Part shown: in pieces, positions 37,246 through 47,230 of the stretch
Position numbering within the stretch: the first letter of the stretch is position 1
Layout: the number at the start of each line of letters is the position of its first letter
Assembly: GCA_910589415.1 (NCBI GenBank)
Contig: OU342630.1
Location: 52,360,012 to 52,424,011 of the forward strand
Length of the DNA: 64,000 nt
From: Malachius bipustulatus
Lineage: Eukaryota > Arthropoda > Insecta > Coleoptera > Melyridae
Reading direction: 5' to 3'
Notes under the pieces: generated by a model
The model's database searches: none
What the model saw: the letters and a program-made list of their open reading frames with translations, nothing else
What the model was told of the DNA's origin: nothing
Translations under genes and position numbers: made by a program

Positions 37246-38174
37246 GAAATAATTCGTGAAGAGACCCTTTAGAAATTTATAGAGGTAATCGTACTGCTAG
37301 TAAATCCCCATGTATTCCTCATTCTTAGCTATGGAATCCTTGGGTAAATTTCACCTGCGAATCCGGAATACCGATTGTAGCGGCGGTATTGAAAGCAACA
37401 AAAAGTGACCAACTGAAAAGAAAACTTCAGACTACGTGATTTTTTGTAACGGAAAAATTAGTATTTAACAAAATAACAAGCTTTTAGTTTCAGTACCAAC
37501 TTTCACTTATTTTTTTTATAAAAAGACGGGACTGGTTGCTCTCACAGGTTAAAATATGAGTATTTCCTTTAAAAAAGTTTGAAGCGACGTTAAAAGCTTT
37601 CTATTTAAGAACCGAGCTTTTTTTTGTAAATCCACTCCAAGGGCTTGAGTGGACGCTTAATTGACAGTTAGTTCTTGTTGAAAATAGGGGTAATTGAATG
37701 ATATAAGAAAAGTCTGGCATATTTGTTATTATTAATTTTTCATTTGATTACTTGTGTTATGAAAAACTTTACAAAAATCAAGAAACACAAATTGGGAGTA
37801 ACTCTGTAATTGATTATATTATCATCCCATCCAATAAACAAATATTTCAGGCATTTAAAAGTATAAGGAAAACCAATATCGCTCACATTTTACTTCATTT
37901 AGAAATTTCATAAATAACTTGTAGGTTTTTCAAGACGTTTTTTTATTAGCGAGAGAGCGCTCAAGTTTCCATACCGGACATATTTAATTTTTTTCTATTT
38001 TAGATCATGTGAAAAAATACCATCAGCGTACTGTGTATAAAATACCTACAACATTCCCAGACCAACATAACAGATTGACGGTAGGGGAATTATTATTAAA
38101 AGTTGAAGGTCCACTGAGCGCGTTTAGCCCACCCCGATACTTAGGGGAGGGGGTGAAATGTAAAACGTTTCAAA
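37246..38174. other. Unassigned AT-rich DNA
   Basis: No gene or defined repeat seen. A plus frame at 38009-38194 (61 codons) has no motif. Confidence 0.4.
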
Positions 38175-38560
38175 GCAAGATACAGGGTGGTTAACAATTC
38201 GATGCTCACTATTAGGATCTCGGAACCATAGGAAATACATAGTAAGTTAAATTAGAGAAAAGTTGCCCAATTTTATGCTTATTAAGAATCTGAAACGAAG
38301 TTTATTGAAACTTCAGGTGCTGCTAAAATAATTCAAAGTTTTCAAAGCTCACTAGATCACAGGCTTTTCATAGCCGACTTATGTTTTTCCTATGGCTGTC
38401 ATATGGTTTTTTTTGTGTCATTAAGCATTAAAAAATCAAGGAACCCAAAAATCTATCATATAAAAAAAATCTTCAAATGACGTTAATATGACGTGACGTC
38501 GCAACGTGATATTTCTTGCTTTATGGTTTTTTATGACATTCGGTTAAGTCTCAATTAGTA
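38175..38560 (+). repeat. Half copy of the 1-kb foldback family
   Basis: It starts near 'ATACAGGGTGGTTAAC' and shares 'GTTAAATTAGAGAAAAGTTGC', 'AGCTCACTAGATCACAGGC', 'TAGCCGACTTATGTTTTTCC' and 'TATGGCTGTCATATGGTTTTTT' with the left arm of the element at 45565-46564, in the same order. Only one arm is present, and the body between has diverged. Tail words TGACGTTAATATGACGTGACGTCGC recall the repeat at 1860-2505. Confidence 0.65.
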
Positions 38561-38679
38561 GTCTAGAACCACCTTTCGGTATTACTTTAGGCCATTATTA
38601 GTCTCTCCTTTTGTTATCTCTTATTTTACCCTCTCACTTCTCCCTTTCTATTCCCTTTTCACGTGTTCTTTTAGTGTTC

Positions 38680-39400
38680 ATGATCTGGTGCATACAGTTT
38701 TTTTGACTGTAACAGGAGTGGGATTAAGTTGTCTGCCACTATTTTTTACATAATTTACAGGCACTTCTCTTTGGGTGTCGAACTTTCTGCATTGAGCGAG
38801 GATGTGCTCTGGACTGTCAACTATTTCTCCTTCACAGAACCAATATTGGTTGTTGGTTACTTTTCCAATCTTATGTCTATATTATGTCGTATTGATGTCC
38901 TGTCAGAATCTGTGTGACATTATTATTTGACTCCCAATGGGCTCTCTTTATCCAGAGTACTATGATGTCTCTCATTGTCTTCTTTGTTTAGCAGTTCTCC
39001 AAGTCGTTCTTATGTTTGGCTTCTGCTACATCCATTTTCTCCTATCGCATCTCTTCTTGACTCTCAGAGTTAGTGGTGCCAGCCCGACTAGTATCATTAC
39101 AGCCTCTCCCCTAGAAGTTTTGTTTGCTCTGGCTATTCTGATCGGTATTTAACTGTTCGAGCTTGTTCGTTTCGATGCTATAAATTTCCGACGTAGGAAT
39201 TCTCAATCTTGATATCCTTTCGCCTTCCGACTGCATAGAAGTTTTTTTTGCTCAGTTTTTTGCTCATTTAGTCTTTCTTGGTCCTATGAGTAGCGGATCT
39301 ACGGCAAAGGCGATTTCACTTACTCCCTGCGGCATTTTTTCTCTTAAGACAGGATCATAACAGGTTCCACAGGGTTGGTCAGAAACTGTAACCTGTTTAA
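38680..39400 (-). pseudogene. LINE reverse transcriptase end plus RNase H-side zinc motif
   Basis: From 39390 down on the minus strand: 'KMPQGVSEIAFAVDPLLIG', the RT active-site region (family ..GV...FADDLAL.), in which the first catalytic Asp is replaced (A-V-D). Then 'RIARANKTSRGEAVMILVGL' and 'APLTLRVKKR' match the thumb-region box V..A..VLAG..PL.L. Near 38960-38770 come 'QILTGHQYD' and 'FCEGEIVDSPEHILAQC', continuing KFDTQRE, which match the C-terminal GHG/zinc region ('C..C...D..EH.L..CP.f...R') of R1/LOA/I-type LINEs. Stops and frameshifts throughout. It differs in its motifs from the copy at 35620-37245, so it belongs to another LINE family. Confidence 0.8.
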
Positions 39401-39679
39401 AGCAGAAAGTCCATATGAAAAAAAATCAATTATCACTCGACTTTCCAAAAAACTTGACTTTCTCTAAATTTGTTTAAAGAAATCGCGATTTCACAGAATT
39501 TCGGGGACACAGGGTTTATTAATAATTAAAACGAAAGTTGATACCTACCTAATAGTCGATAGTTTCATTTCTAGAAGAAAAGAAATTAGAAACAGACGTC
39601 TAGAAAACTGAACAAAAAATCCAAAGTCTACAGAAATAAATAGTTTAAACACCTGACGTGAACAACGTTTATGTAGTAG

Positions 39680-39900
39680 TGAAGATAGATATGGAATTTA
39701 TGATAAAGCGGCTGCTGATGCAATTCATAGATGCAATTCTGTCGCTTCTCGATCATTTTTAATAATTTATTGCATAGCTACAACGTTTCCCGGAACGACA
39801 GCTGTCCTAGGACGTCCCTCTTGAGAATCATCTTCCAGGGAATGCTTCATGTTTAATTCAGCAGACCATTTTAACACTGTAACTCTACAGGCGACTCAGT
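39680..39900 (-). pseudogene. Tc1/mariner-type transposase N-terminal relic
   Basis: The minus strand reads 'VTVLKWSAELNMKHSLEDDS' directly followed by 'QEGRPRTAVVPGNVVAMQ', matching the end of the first helix-turn-helix and the GRP linker of mariner-like transposases ('W...F..Gr.sleDdpR.GRP.ta.t.enV..v'). After a stop, 'IIKNDREATELHL' resembles the start of the second helix-turn-helix. No catalytic domain or ends are visible, so only about 70 codons survive. Confidence 0.6.
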
Positions 39901-40029
39901 CAGCAAAGGTTTTTATCAAAAGTTATCATTCCACTTATTTAGGGTTTGAAAGTAATTAATGTTTTACTCGCAAATCTCTGTAAATATGCATTGACGACGT
40001 TTCATTTTTCGAAAATTTTGTATGTAAAG

Positions 40030-40065
40030 ATAACACCACCTTGTTCATGATGAAGGTGGTGTTAT
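40030..40065. repeat. Perfect 13-bp hairpin
   Basis: ATAACACCACCTT (40030-40042) is followed by a 10-base loop and its exact inverse AAGGTGGTGTTAT (40053-40065). No U-run follows on the plus strand and no known RNA motif is seen. It could be a small foldback relic or a precursor-like hairpin. Confidence 0.7.
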
Positions 40066-40819
40066 TTGATCAAAATGAACCCTGAAACTTGTAATAATTA
40101 TTAGTTTTAATATCCTGCGATATGGTTTTGTGGTTTTTCTTTGCTATAAAGACCTTATTGCGTATACTTTTGGTTGCACAATTCGTGATTATGAAGGCAT
40201 AATAAAATAACACAAAAAAAAACACGATAAGGCTGCAGGTTCAGCCTCAACAGGGCTACTGATGAAGGAGATGAATTTTCAGCAATAAGTATTATCTAAA
40301 GAAACATTTTTCCATGGGAACATTACAAAAACTAGCAGATATTCCAATAAATTAGAAACTCAATGCTAATAATAAGGCATGTATCTGCCCGAACAAAGTA
40401 CAGCATAATTATTACTTTTTCTGAAAGTATGGATTTCAAAAATATCAAAAAAGTAGGGACTTTACAACTTTTACGCTTGAAATCACTGACTCGAACTGTA
40501 TTTCCGTCTCAGCGAAAACACTCATTAAAATATAAACCAAAAAACTTGATAAAAAACAGACTCAAATGTTCCTGCTATGAAAATTCTCCTTAATTTCTTC
40601 TACCTATTTCTATCTTTTGTGAAATTGTATTGATTTAGTTTTTTCAAACGTCAGATAACTTTTACGCAGAGTTACATCAAACAAACTTAGAGGCTTCAGA
40701 TTCCTTCCAGATAGATAGGTACTGAATAAAAAAATTCTTTCGTCTCTTCAATAATATGCCTGCCAAGTTTTGAGTACCAAATTAAGCAAATATTCCAGAA
40801 ACTCGTTGAGGTTAGTAGA

Positions 40820-41060
40820 GCCGTTTCGCTCTAGAAATGTCGGAATTGCGTCCATTCTTCTTGAACTCTCTGTCTGCTATCGAATGGGAAAGAGATATTT
40901 GTGTGAGATTTTTTATTTGCTGTATATTGTATCTCACCGGTGACCGTCCTCTTCACTTTTTGCCATCCACTTCCCCTGTGCCAAGAGTTTTTCCATCCCG
41001 TCTTTACGCACTACATGACCGAAGATTTTAAGCATGCGTCGCTGGATTGTTAACTTCCGA
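40820..41060 (-). pseudogene. RTE-like LINE C-terminal fragment
   Basis: Reading down from 41060: 'LTIQRRMLKIFGHVVRKDGM' then EKLLAQGKW matches the C-terminal box of RTE-type LINE ORFs ('R.lrwfGHv.R.....l......g.r..GRp..rW'). A frameshift moves the continuation 'RGRSPVRYNIQQIK' to another frame, followed by 'REFKKNGRNSDIS'. Only this tail (about 70 codons) remains; the polymerase part is absent, perhaps removed by later rearrangement. The plus-strand frame at 40837-41031 is its shadow. Confidence 0.6.
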
Positions 41061-41648
41061 AATCGGCAATTAACTTAGGAAAATGTATGTTATTCAGTCT
41101 TCGGTCTGTCTGTCTATTACATTCCTAGAAAACAGTCTACAGGCGCCATTTTTCGTCGTAGAAAGTTGAAATTTGGATCCTTTTTAACGGCACATCGTCC
41201 TACGATGTCCATTGAAAATGAGCCGGATCTGTTACCGGTAAGGTAACTTTTTCGGTTATTTCGAGATATTTTGGCAACGACCTAGGAAATATTATCCTCA
41301 TTGGTCTTTTAATGTTTGTATCTTCCTGTATTTTCTACATCGTGAAATTTTTTTTCTTCAACATATAACTTGAAGTGTTGGCTTTAATTCATCCCGCATA
41401 TGTTGGCACTTTTATCGAAAAAAAATTAAAAAATAGAAAAAAAACATGCAGGCAGGAGTAATGTCTTCTCCAAAAAATAGGTAAAGATCACTCGTATAGT
41501 ATTGGTGAAGAATCACGGTTCTAGAGAGAAGTTGAACCTCGGTAGGGCTCCAGACTGTTAACGAGGCGCCGCTTCAGAGACGATGCCAAAATGGAAAGGC
41601 AGGAAAATATCCTCGTAAAAACGTTCATTTTTGTAGTAGATAGTAGAA

Positions 41649-41762
41649 AGTCCCAAAAACTATAACAATTAAAAAATCAAATTATATCTTATAATTTTCA
41701 TCAGAAAATGGCTACTTACCCAGTTTAATTACTGGTCTGGGGAAAGATATTGAAGATAAGAA
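41649..41762 (+). repeat. Dispersed repeat, copy A
   Basis: About 110 bp ('CCCAAAAACTATAACAATT' through 'GGGGAAAGATATTGAAGATAAG') recurs at 51300-51409 in the same orientation, with small indels and substitutions. No terminal repeats are seen, so this may be a piece of a longer interspersed element. Confidence 0.85.
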
Positions 41763-42880
41763 ATTATCATGGCTGACTTTCCGGTATATGACTGGGTATG
41801 ATTCCTACTCATGCGCGATTGTGCCATTTCTTCCTTCCTTGATTTCGCATTACGGTCGTTATTTCAGCGAATCAGGCAACCGGATTTCAAAAATCTCGCA
41901 TGAGATCGCACCACTCGTATGAGATAGTGACTTGAAGGTTGCTTCAACATTTCATATTTTCTTCTACCAGTAGAGTCCATTCAACCAGAGATGATGCTGC
42001 TTGTACCATTCTTGGATTTAAGTTTTAACAAATAGGTATATTTAGAATATTTGATTGATATAAAATGAAAATAGAAAATTTTTGCGACTCCAACGTATAT
42101 AATACGTTAAAATGTACCACAGTTGTTCATTACAATACATCGCATCGAAAGCTTTGCCTCAATCTGGAAAACATAACATATATGGCTGATAGTAGAATAA
42201 TAGTGGTCCTGATGAACAATAATGTTGTGGTATTCCTCTCACTATGGTCTCAAATCTTGTCAAACTGAGTTCTAAATTAAACTAACCTATGCATTCGTAG
42301 TCAAAAAATGTAAAACTCTCCCGGCAATATCATTGATAATCCGTACCCTTCAGTATATGAGATGCAGCATCGTGGGGACTCGTATATCGTAGGATATCGC
42401 GTCGAATACGACATCAAAAGAATTTCAAATTGGCTATTTAAATAAGGAGTTGTCGAGCGAATTGCCTTCGGCGTATGTGACCCTGCCTTCAAAGACACGC
42501 GTCCGACCCAAGAGGTGTCGATTTAGAGAGGAGCATTAACATATCCCCCACTTAAATGTCTTTCCAATTCGCCCTAAATAATGCAGCTAGGTGTTCGCTT
42601 CCGTTTGTAAAACAAGGAACTTTTTGTACGGAGTTATCTGCTCAAAAGAAAAAAGAGGACAGCTTTGTAATGGAATTTCAGGGATCAAAATTATTTTGAA
42701 TTTTTAAATTACAATGAAACGGTTTATAACCTGCAATGCTAGCTTTTATCGATGTGACATAGGTAGGCACATTTTTCGTTTGTTTTTATAAGAGACGATC
42801 TCAATACCTACATGCACCATCCCGTGGTGGTTTTTGGTTTAATTCCCTGTTGAATTTCACGTAGCCCGTTGTTTACGTTA
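41763..42880. other. Unassigned DNA
   Basis: No gene or repeat end recognised. Frames at 42065-42268 (plus) and 42301-42498 (minus) carry no motif. Confidence 0.4.
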
Positions 42881-43117
42881 TTAGAGATGCCTATTTATAG
42901 CTTGGGAGTAGCTACAAAATAATGTGCCAGTTAAATAACTCGAAACTATACACGGTGTGTTTCGTTTTCCCGAACATGAGGAAGGAATTATCAGGTAAAA
43001 ATCAACTTTAAGGGTTCCCTTAATGATTTTATAGCAAAATTTTAAGTCTAAAACTTCTTCAGGAACAAAAGATGCTTCTGATGCATCAATTGGTGGATAT
43101 TCAATCGGTTCCGCCAT
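42881..43117 (-). CDS. Unidentified short ORF, 78 aa
   Basis: I do not recognise it. The frame opens further upstream (to 43174), but the ATG at 43117 has a good context (GAAAATGGCGGAACC) and gives MAEPIEYPPIDASE.., an acidic, proline-bearing N-terminus like that of a soluble cytoplasmic protein. 'FVPEEVLDLKFCYKIIKGTL' follows, then the composition becomes Ser/Cys-rich and less convincing. It could be the first exon of a gene on the minus strand, a retrocopy fragment, or chance. It is about 240 bp from the P-like element. Confidence 0.25.
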   Translation of the reverse strand: MAEPIEYPPIDASEASFVPEEVLDLKFCYKIIKGTLKVDFYLIIPSSCSGKRNTPCIVSSYLTGTLFCSYSQAINRHL

Positions 43118-43250
43118 TTTCGAGAAAATTATAATGAAATTGCTAATTACGTCATTAACAATAACGGATAACACGTTATGTGTATGCTTTCATCGTTCCT
43201 ACATTAAGATACCTGCCAAAATATTTTCACGTGGCACCAACATCATCAGC

Positions 43251-43290
43251 TATAAAAGAAGCCACAACTAAAAGAAGAATTCCAGTTCAC
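43251..43290 (+). promoter_or_regulatory. TATA/initiator-like promoter
   Basis: TATAAAAG at 43251-43258 is followed 33 bp on by TCCAGTT (43281-43287), close to the arthropod initiator. The following DNA would be a leader reading CACATCCAGCCGTCGCAG. The P-like element is inserted 75 bp downstream of the putative start, the kind of 5' leader target that P elements are known to favour. It may belong to a host gene now lost, or to the 5' end of the LINE whose ORF1 begins at 47781. Confidence 0.4.
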
Positions 43291-43358
43291 ATCCAGCCGT
43301 CGCAGTTAGCGCATTGAGATGACGAAACGAGGTTTGAATGTGCGAGAGTGTGATAGTG

Positions 43359-44424
43359 CAACACCTCCTAGAAACAAGGCCTGAAAGCTAAATGACACAT
43401 CTGTCAAAATGGCGGCATCATTAGGTTACTTTACTCCTACCTACAGAGGCATGCGTATGCGGTTTGGCTAATTAAAATTTGAATTTAAATTATATAATTT
43501 ATGTTTCAAGATTGTGATTTTACGCTAATAATTACTTTGAGACGTTGTAATTGTCCGTGAACTTGAGTTTTAGTGCTCTGACATAAACTCACAGTGTTTA
43601 AAATGCCTTTCAAGTGCTGTGTCACCAACTGCCCAGGCAAGAAAAAAACCGTATTTTCTTTTCCAAAAGACGAAATTAAGAAGAATTTATGGTTGCGTCG
43701 ACTGGGAAGAAATGATCTCTTGAAGATTAAGGATCTTAAGAACTATCGAGTACGTGGTATTTATTACATCTAGCTTCAAATAATTTATTATTATAGTGTT
43801 GATCATTGGTCTCATTATTAGGTATGTGAACTACACTTTCATGATAATGTTATCAAAAGAACAGTGGAAGTTTTTAGTGAAGAAACAGGACAGTTGATGG
43901 TGTCTAATTTGGAACGCCCTTATTTAAAAAATGGTAAGTTCTTAAAATACCTTGACACTTATCAACAAATTTTGTCCACTCACTAACCCCTTAAAATGAA
44001 AAATAACAATAAAAAATAAGATAATTATAGTGTAGAGTGCCAGGGGGTTGGAAGAAGACAAACAGACATATTCCAAGAATAATAACTTGTGTGATACCAT
44101 CCAAATGATACCCAAGAGTCCCAAGACCCAAAACTGCTGACCCATAATGTAAGTGTTGTAGGTTACCTACCTTTCTTATTATTTCTTATTTCCATTATTG
44201 ATTTATTTGTAGGAATCTTATAATAATATGACTAAACCAACAAATTATAATTAATAATTATTACATTACAACATTTTTCTGAATATTTCATCTTGAGCAG
44301 TATTAAAATATTATTATAATCAATTCAATAACAAGTAGATGACAACCGTAACCTGCTAGCAGTGCTAGCCTAATGTTGCGGCCATTTTGAATCTGCTTTC
44401 AGGCCTTGTTTCTAGGAGGTGTTG
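43359..44424 (+). mobile_element. P-like DNA transposon, 1066 bp, non-autonomous
   Basis: Seen: 30-bp perfect terminal inverted repeats beginning CAACACCTCCTAGAAACAAG (43359-43388) and their inverse (44395-44424). A 7-bp direct flank GATAGTG lies on both sides (43352-43358 and 44425-44431). A 22-bp subterminal inverted pair, TCAAAATGGCGGCATCATTA.. at 43404-43425 and its inverse at 44369-44390, matches at 20 of 22. Inside, on the plus strand, is a two-exon THAP domain. Known: Drosophila P elements have ~31-bp terminal repeats starting CA, internal 11-bp inverted repeats, 8-bp target duplications and a transposase starting with a THAP domain. The catalytic part is missing here, so this is an internally deleted copy. 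Confidence 0.78.
43603..43933 (+). CDS. THAP DNA-binding domain of a P-like transposase (2 exons, truncated)
   Basis: The THAP zinc finger binds specific DNA; in P-type transposases it recognises the element ends. Exon 1 (43603-43749) starts MPFKCCVTNCPGKKKT, with the first Cys pair at C5 and C10, then 'VFSFPKDE' (F20-P21), W30 and L31-R32. An intron 43750-43821 (GTACGT...TTATTAG, 72 nt, phase 0) joins to exon 2 (43822-43933), reading VCELHF, which supplies the C-x2-H pair (C51, H54). Spacing fits C2CH THAP. Exon 2 ends at a strong donor (GTAAGT, 43934) in phase 1. The AVPTIF box is not obvious; 'LERPYLKNG' stands there. No downstream exon with a catalytic domain is visible before the right end. 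Intact splice sites and no stop suggest it could still be expressed as a short protein. Confidence 0.82.
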
Positions 44425-45564
44425 GATAGTGACGAAGAGTGTACGTGAAAATCAAGCAGAGGCAGTAGCCAGCGTACATAAGAAGCTGAAGGTAGGCTCC
44501 TTCGTCACCTACTTGTCACCCAAGCAGCAATGAAAGACACATTTTGGGCAATGTGTCGACACAGTTTCGACACATGATTTTGGACACGACACATTTTAAA
44601 GACACAAAGTCGACTTTAAGACCACTTTGTGTGGAAAATGTGACCAAAGTGGTGATGGAAACGAGTACCAAAATGTGCCCATATTTTGCCCACTAAATGT
44701 GCCCTGATTGTTGCTAAAATGCGCCCATAATATATCCTATATGTTCCCAAAATGTGCCCACAATGTGCCCGGTAATGCGACCGAAATGTGCCCGAAATGT
44801 GCCCAGCAATGCGACCGAAATGTGACCGATTTAAGCCCAAAAGTGTTTATAATATTTGGTTACCAAATGGTCGCCGTTTGTTCCAAATTGTTGCTAAGAT
44901 GCTGTTTTGAGTCACAAAATGAAACCAAATGGACTCACACTGTTTCTGATTAGAAACAAATTGGATACAAATTAGATACAAGAAACAAGTAGTAAGATGG
45001 TACTTGTAAAGAATTTAAGCGCATAAAATGGTTTTGTATACCTACATATAATATTGTTATGAAATACTTCCACTTTAGTCGAACATTTCGGGTATGTATT
45101 GCCTCAATTTTCATTGCGAACGAAATTTCATTGATGATTATAATCAAGATACTTTCGAAAATTGAACGGGACTCAAAAATAATGAATTATTTTAAATATT
45201 TACAAAAAAATAAATAAAAAAAAATTTAAAAAATGTTACATTTTTTCTTAAAACTAAACTTATATGCATTCTATGTAACTTATAACATTGTGGTTTTCAA
45301 GTTTTAAGCTTAAGCTTCGCCAGAAAGTTGAATTATGTTGAAAAAATCCGCATCAGCCATTTTTTCTTAAAGCGCCGGTTCTGTTTCAACAAAAGAATAT
45401 GGCGAATTTATGCAATGTGTCCAATTAGAAACTAGTTTATATGTGTTTCCATTATGTAACCGTTTTTGGACCAAATTTATGCTATATTGACACAAAAGAA
45501 TTGATAGGCACATTTTAGCCACATGTGTCCAATTATAATCCAGTATTTTTCCAAAATGAGTCTA

Positions 45565-46564
45565 CAGGGTGCACCATGTATCCTTCTCTATATTGCTATC
45601 TCCTGAACGCTAAGAGATACAGGGTCGGTTAAATTAGAGAAAAGTTGCGCTATTTTGTGGCCATCTCGAATCCGTCAAAACATGCGAGATATCTGTGGCC
45701 GTTCCTGAAATATCCTGAAAAAACTGAAAAATCGAAATTTCTTATTTTCGTCGTATCTTTTTTATTATCGAAAATTAATACATAATTTTTTGAAGGCTTA
45801 CATAAGCCGTTAAGAGCTATCCATCTGACATTTAAAAAATTTTCAAGGCCTACTAGATCCAAGAGTTTTCACAGTCAACTTTCGTTTTTCTTATGGCCGC
45901 CATATTATTTTTTTATGTCGTTCGATATGAAAAAAATAATGGAAACCAAAAATCAATAAACTCAAAAAAAAAAAAATTAAAATTTTTATTCTTCTTTTTT
46001 CAAAGAAAAACAAAAAAAAAATCGTCGAAAAACGTCAACATTTGTAAAATACACCAAAATAGTGCTTGCCTTATGGTTTTTTATTTTATCTATGAAATTC
46101 GGTCTTAAAAGTTGTCTTTTTTGTAAAGAAAAAAGAAGAATAAAAATTATTTTAATTTATTTTTTGAAGTTTAACAATTTTTAGTTTTTATGATTTTTTT
46201 TATATCGAACAACATAAAAAAACAATATGGTGGCCATAAGAAAAACGAAAGTTGACTATGAAAATTCTGAGATCTAGTCGGCTTTGAAAATTTTTGAAAT
46301 GTCAGATGGGTAGCCCTTGCCGACTTATGTAAGCCCACAAAAAATTATTTATTAATCTCCAATAATAAAAAAGATATGGCAAAAATAAGAAATCTCGATT
46401 TTTCAGTTTTTTCAGGATATTTCAGGAACGGTCACAGATATTTGGTATGTCTTGACTGATTCGAGATGGCCACAAAATTGCGCTTCTTTGGACTTGTTTA
46501 ACCGACCCTGTATCTGTGAGCGTTAATAGATAGCAATATAGAGAAGGATACATGGTGCACCCTG
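45565..46564. mobile_element. Foldback element, 1000 bp, TA-flanked, nested
   Basis: The left end CAGGGTGCACCATGTATCC follows TA (45563-45564); the right end GGATACATGGTGCACCCTG precedes TA (46565-46566). Arms of roughly 450 bp (to about 46010, and from about 46115) mirror one another: 'AGAGAAGGATACATGG', 'TTTCAGGATATTTCAGGAACGG', 'AAAAGATATGG', 'GTCAGATGG' and 'AAGAAAAACGAAAGTTGACT'. The loop is A/T-rich. Three other relics of the family lie at 1531-1760, 38175-38560 and, more weakly, around 24080. Frames inside (45650-45862 minus, 45893-46108 plus) are arm sequence. Confidence 0.88.
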
Positions 46565-47065
46565 TATATGGACACACAGACGCAATTTAGGAACTTATCC
46601 GACACTTTGAGACTAAATTTTGCCCAAAACGAACCCGATTTGTAACCGGACCCAATATGCGTCTTGCGTGTTCTGAAATGTGACCAGTTTAGCATGCTGG
46701 ACATGCTGAACAGAGCAAAGTCCTACCTACTGTCTTGACGCAGATAACTATGAGAAGATTCTCTTAACAAGCCAAGGAGTTCATTTAAAGCACCGTGTGT
46801 AATTTTATTTTTAAGAGTCCAGTTTTTTAAACTATTCATAAATGACATTTTGGAATCCAGCATGTCGTTGTCTTCGCAATGTTATTATGTCGCAATGTCG
46901 ATTATTATTGAATTATGATATTCCGAATCGTGGGTTTTAAAAGTTGTTTCAGAAACATTTGGCTAAGAACATTCCATAAAGTTTGATTCAGGACGTCCAT
47001 CTATAAAGCAAGTTTGTGTTTTGTTTTTAGTTGCATCATCTGATGTGAAGTCGCCATTTTCCTGA

Positions 47066-47230
47066 TTAACTACTACTAAGTACTGCATTATTTAACGTAA
47101 CTGCTTTTATTTTCACTTGCTTCATGTAATCAAAGAGCATCTTTTGACTATGCTGAACTTCTTTGTGTACATTTCTGTAGTATTGGGTGTTTAACACGTT
47201 TTTCAATTTCTTTTTCTGAATTTTAGGCAT
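47066..47230 (-). CDS. Short basic ORF inside the 3.3-kb transposon, 54 aa
   Basis: It starts at ATG 47230 with MPKIQKKKLKNVLNTQYYRN, then HKEVQHSQKMLFDYMKQVKI and a stop at 47066. The lysine-rich start followed by an amphipathic, helix-like stretch looks coding rather than random. It could be the first exon of the element's transposase: N-terminal basic segments of this kind are common in insect repeat-encoded proteins. No homologous domain recognised. The following minus-strand DNA has stops in all frames. Confidence 0.35.
   Translation of the reverse strand: MPKIQKKKLKNVLNTQYYRNVHKEVQHSQKMLFDYMKQVKIKAVTLNNAVLSSS

Noticed and set aside
43942..44145. 67-codon hydrophobic minus-strand ORF inside the P-like element
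   Set aside because: It is antisense to the region after the THAP exons, has no motif and does not resemble a P-type catalytic domain.
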